Of a stretch of 6,555 nucleotides of DNA, positions 5,656 through 6,555 are shown one piece after another. This DNA is from JBKPDV01 sp046728075 (lineage in GTDB: Bacteria > Acidobacteriota > Thermoanaerobaculia > UBA5066 > Gp7-AA6): positions 1 to 6,555 of the forward strand of contig JBKPDV010000040.1 in the NCBI GenBank assembly GCA_046728075.1, written 5' to 3'. Under the pieces are notes generated by a model. It searched no databases and was not told the origin of the DNA. It saw only the letters and a list, made by a program, of their open reading frames with translations. Position 1 is the first letter of the stretch, and every line of letters begins with the position of its first letter. Both the position numbers and the translations under genes were made by a program.

Positions 5656-6555
5656 TTACGCCACCTTCTTGGCCGCGGGTTTGACCGCGGGCTTCGGAGT
5701 CGGCTGATAGGCGCCGCCGGTTTCGGCGAAGAGAAAAGAGAGCTCGTCGGTCAGGTCCTCGATGGTTTTCGAGACGGGTGTGTTGAACCCGCGCGAGTGA
5801 CCGGCCTTGGTGTCGTAGTGAAGAAGGATCGGCCGCTTCACCGTGTCCGATCCGGTCGACGCCTGAAGGAGAGCCGTCATCTTTCGGGCATGGAGAGGCG
5901 CGACCCGCGTGTCCGCGTCGCCCGTAATGAAGAGGACCGCGGGATAGCTCGTGCCCTTCCGGACGCGGTGATAGGGGGAGTACGCGTAGATGTACGAGAA
6001 CTGATCCGGCTTCTCCGCGGAACCGTACTCCGGGACCCAGAAACCGGCGACCAGAAACTTGTGATACCGAACCATGTCCAGAAGCGGGTAGGAGCAGACG
6101 ACGGCCCCGAAAAGATCCGGACGCTGTGTGAGCGCCGCGCCCACGAGCAGACCTCCGTTGGAGCCTCCGGAAATCGCCAGGCGTTGCGGTTTTGTGTAGC
6201 CCTTCGCGATCAGCCACTCTGCGGCGCCGATGAAGTCGTCGAAGACGTTTTGCTTCTTCTCCAGCATTCCGCTCTTGTGCCAGTCCTCGCCAAACTCGCC
6301 GCCTCCGCGCAGGTTGGGCAGCGCGAAGACTCCGCCGGCCTCGACCCAGAGGGCGGCGCGCGCGGAAAATGCCGGCGTCTGCGAGAGCGTGAAACCTCCG
6401 TACCCGGTCAAGAGCGTCGGGTGCGAGCCGTCGAGGGCGGGCCCCTTGCGGTGGACGAGAAACATCGGGATCTTCGTCCCGTCCTTGGAGGCATAGGAGA
6501 CCTGTGAGACCTCGAACCGGTCACTGTCGACCGGAATGTTCTCCCTGGCCCAGAC
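5656..6555 (-). CDS. Prolyl oligopeptidase family protein (S9A), C-terminal part (5' end outside window)
   Basis: The last 299 residues of a serine peptidase that in this family cleaves short peptides after proline. The frame is open to the right edge; the visible part covers the end of the propeller, the linker (FEVSQVSYASKDGTKIP) and nearly the whole alpha/beta-hydrolase domain. Numbering from the window edge, the nucleophile is Ser132 in GGSNGG, the acid is Asp215 in GDADTRV, and the histidine is His253 in DTKAGHSRG, so the triad is complete. PNLRGGGEFGEDWH, near the oxyanion region, is also typical of S9A. The internal ATG at 6465 is not the start because family sequence continues upstream. 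The tail after LSFLFAETGG is a low-complexity Pro/Lys/Ala extension (PTPKPAVKPAAKKVA) beyond the usual domain end. Whether it is secreted cannot be judged without the N-terminus. It is separated from the next gene by 219 bp containing a palindromic repeat, so is probably not in the same operon. Confidence 0.95.
   Translation of the reverse strand, partial: VWARENIPVDSDRFEVSQVSYASKDGTKIPMFLVHRKGPALDGSHPTLLTGYGGFTLSQTPAFSARAALWVEAGGVFALPNLRGGGEFGEDWHKSGMLEKKQNVFDDFIGAAEWLIAKGYTKPQRLAISGGSNGGLLVGAALTQRPDLFGAVVCSYPLLDMVRYHKFLVAGFWVPEYGSAEKPDQFSYIYAYSPYHRVRKGTSYPAVLFITGDADTRVAPLHARKMTALLQASTGSDTVKRPILLHYDTKAGHSRGFNTPVSKTIEDLTDELSFLFAETGGAYQPTPKPAVKPAAKKVA

Noticed and set aside
4688..6217. A 509-codon - strand frame spanning the peptidase, the spacer repeat and the protease, containing a CHSKRSEES peptide
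   Set aside because: It is a shadow frame, and the peptide is a translation of the palindromic repeat, a common false protein signature.
4180..6507. A 775-codon open frame on the + strand opposite the protease and peptidase genes
   Set aside because: It is codon-aligned with both - strand genes. Its stops would require TTA, CTA or TCA codons in those genes, which are rare in GC-rich DNA, so the frame stays open by composition. It shows no domain motif, and the opposite strand has clear catalytic motifs. The 219-bp spacer simply happens to lack a stop in that frame.

Overview
This is a GC-rich bacterial chromosome segment. It carries the end of an alpha/beta hydrolase gene on the + strand and five genes on the - strand: part of a prolyl oligopeptidase, a PDZ aspartyl-protease-like protein, a family 2 glycosyltransferase, glycogen synthase (glgA) and ADP-glucose pyrophosphorylase (glgC). 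The strong G/C preference at third codon positions, a secreted double-retropepsin PDZ protein, a bacterial S9A peptidase and an interspersed palindromic repeat together suggest an uncultured soil or sediment lineage, perhaps Acidobacteriota or a similar GC-rich phylum. That placement is inference only; there is no rRNA or marker gene to settle it.

Layout: bases 2-325 hold the C-terminal part of a YheT-like hydrolase. Bases 326-737 are mostly without a recognisable gene. They contain a possible hairpin terminator, a 59-codon hypothetical ORF with a good Shine-Dalgarno sequence (392-571), and weak hairpins where transcription from the two sides converges. From 5436 down to 738, four genes are read in the same direction almost without gaps, in the order PDZ protease-like protein, GT2, glgA, glgC. 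The first pair overlaps by 19 bp, GT2 and glgA are 24 bp apart, and glgA and glgC share an ATGA overlap. Bases 5437-5655 form a 219-bp spacer. It holds a 92-bp palindromic repeat of a widespread intergenic type and a separate 24-bp dyad. Bases 5656-6555 hold the C-terminal catalytic domain of a prolyl oligopeptidase that runs off the right edge.

How the genes work together: GlgC makes ADP-glucose from glucose-1-phosphate and ATP, and GlgA adds that glucose to growing alpha-1,4-glucan, so the downstream half of the cluster supplies the core of bacterial glycogen synthesis. The key residues of both enzymes are intact. No branching enzyme, phosphorylase or debranching enzyme lies in this window. 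The GT2 enzyme and the exported PDZ protein are tightly packed upstream of glgA, which suggests co-transcription but does not establish a shared function. I see no clearly new biological system here. The points most worth a second look are the protease-GT2-glgA-glgC arrangement, the double-retropepsin protein with unequal active-site motifs, the palindromic repeat, and the small ORF.
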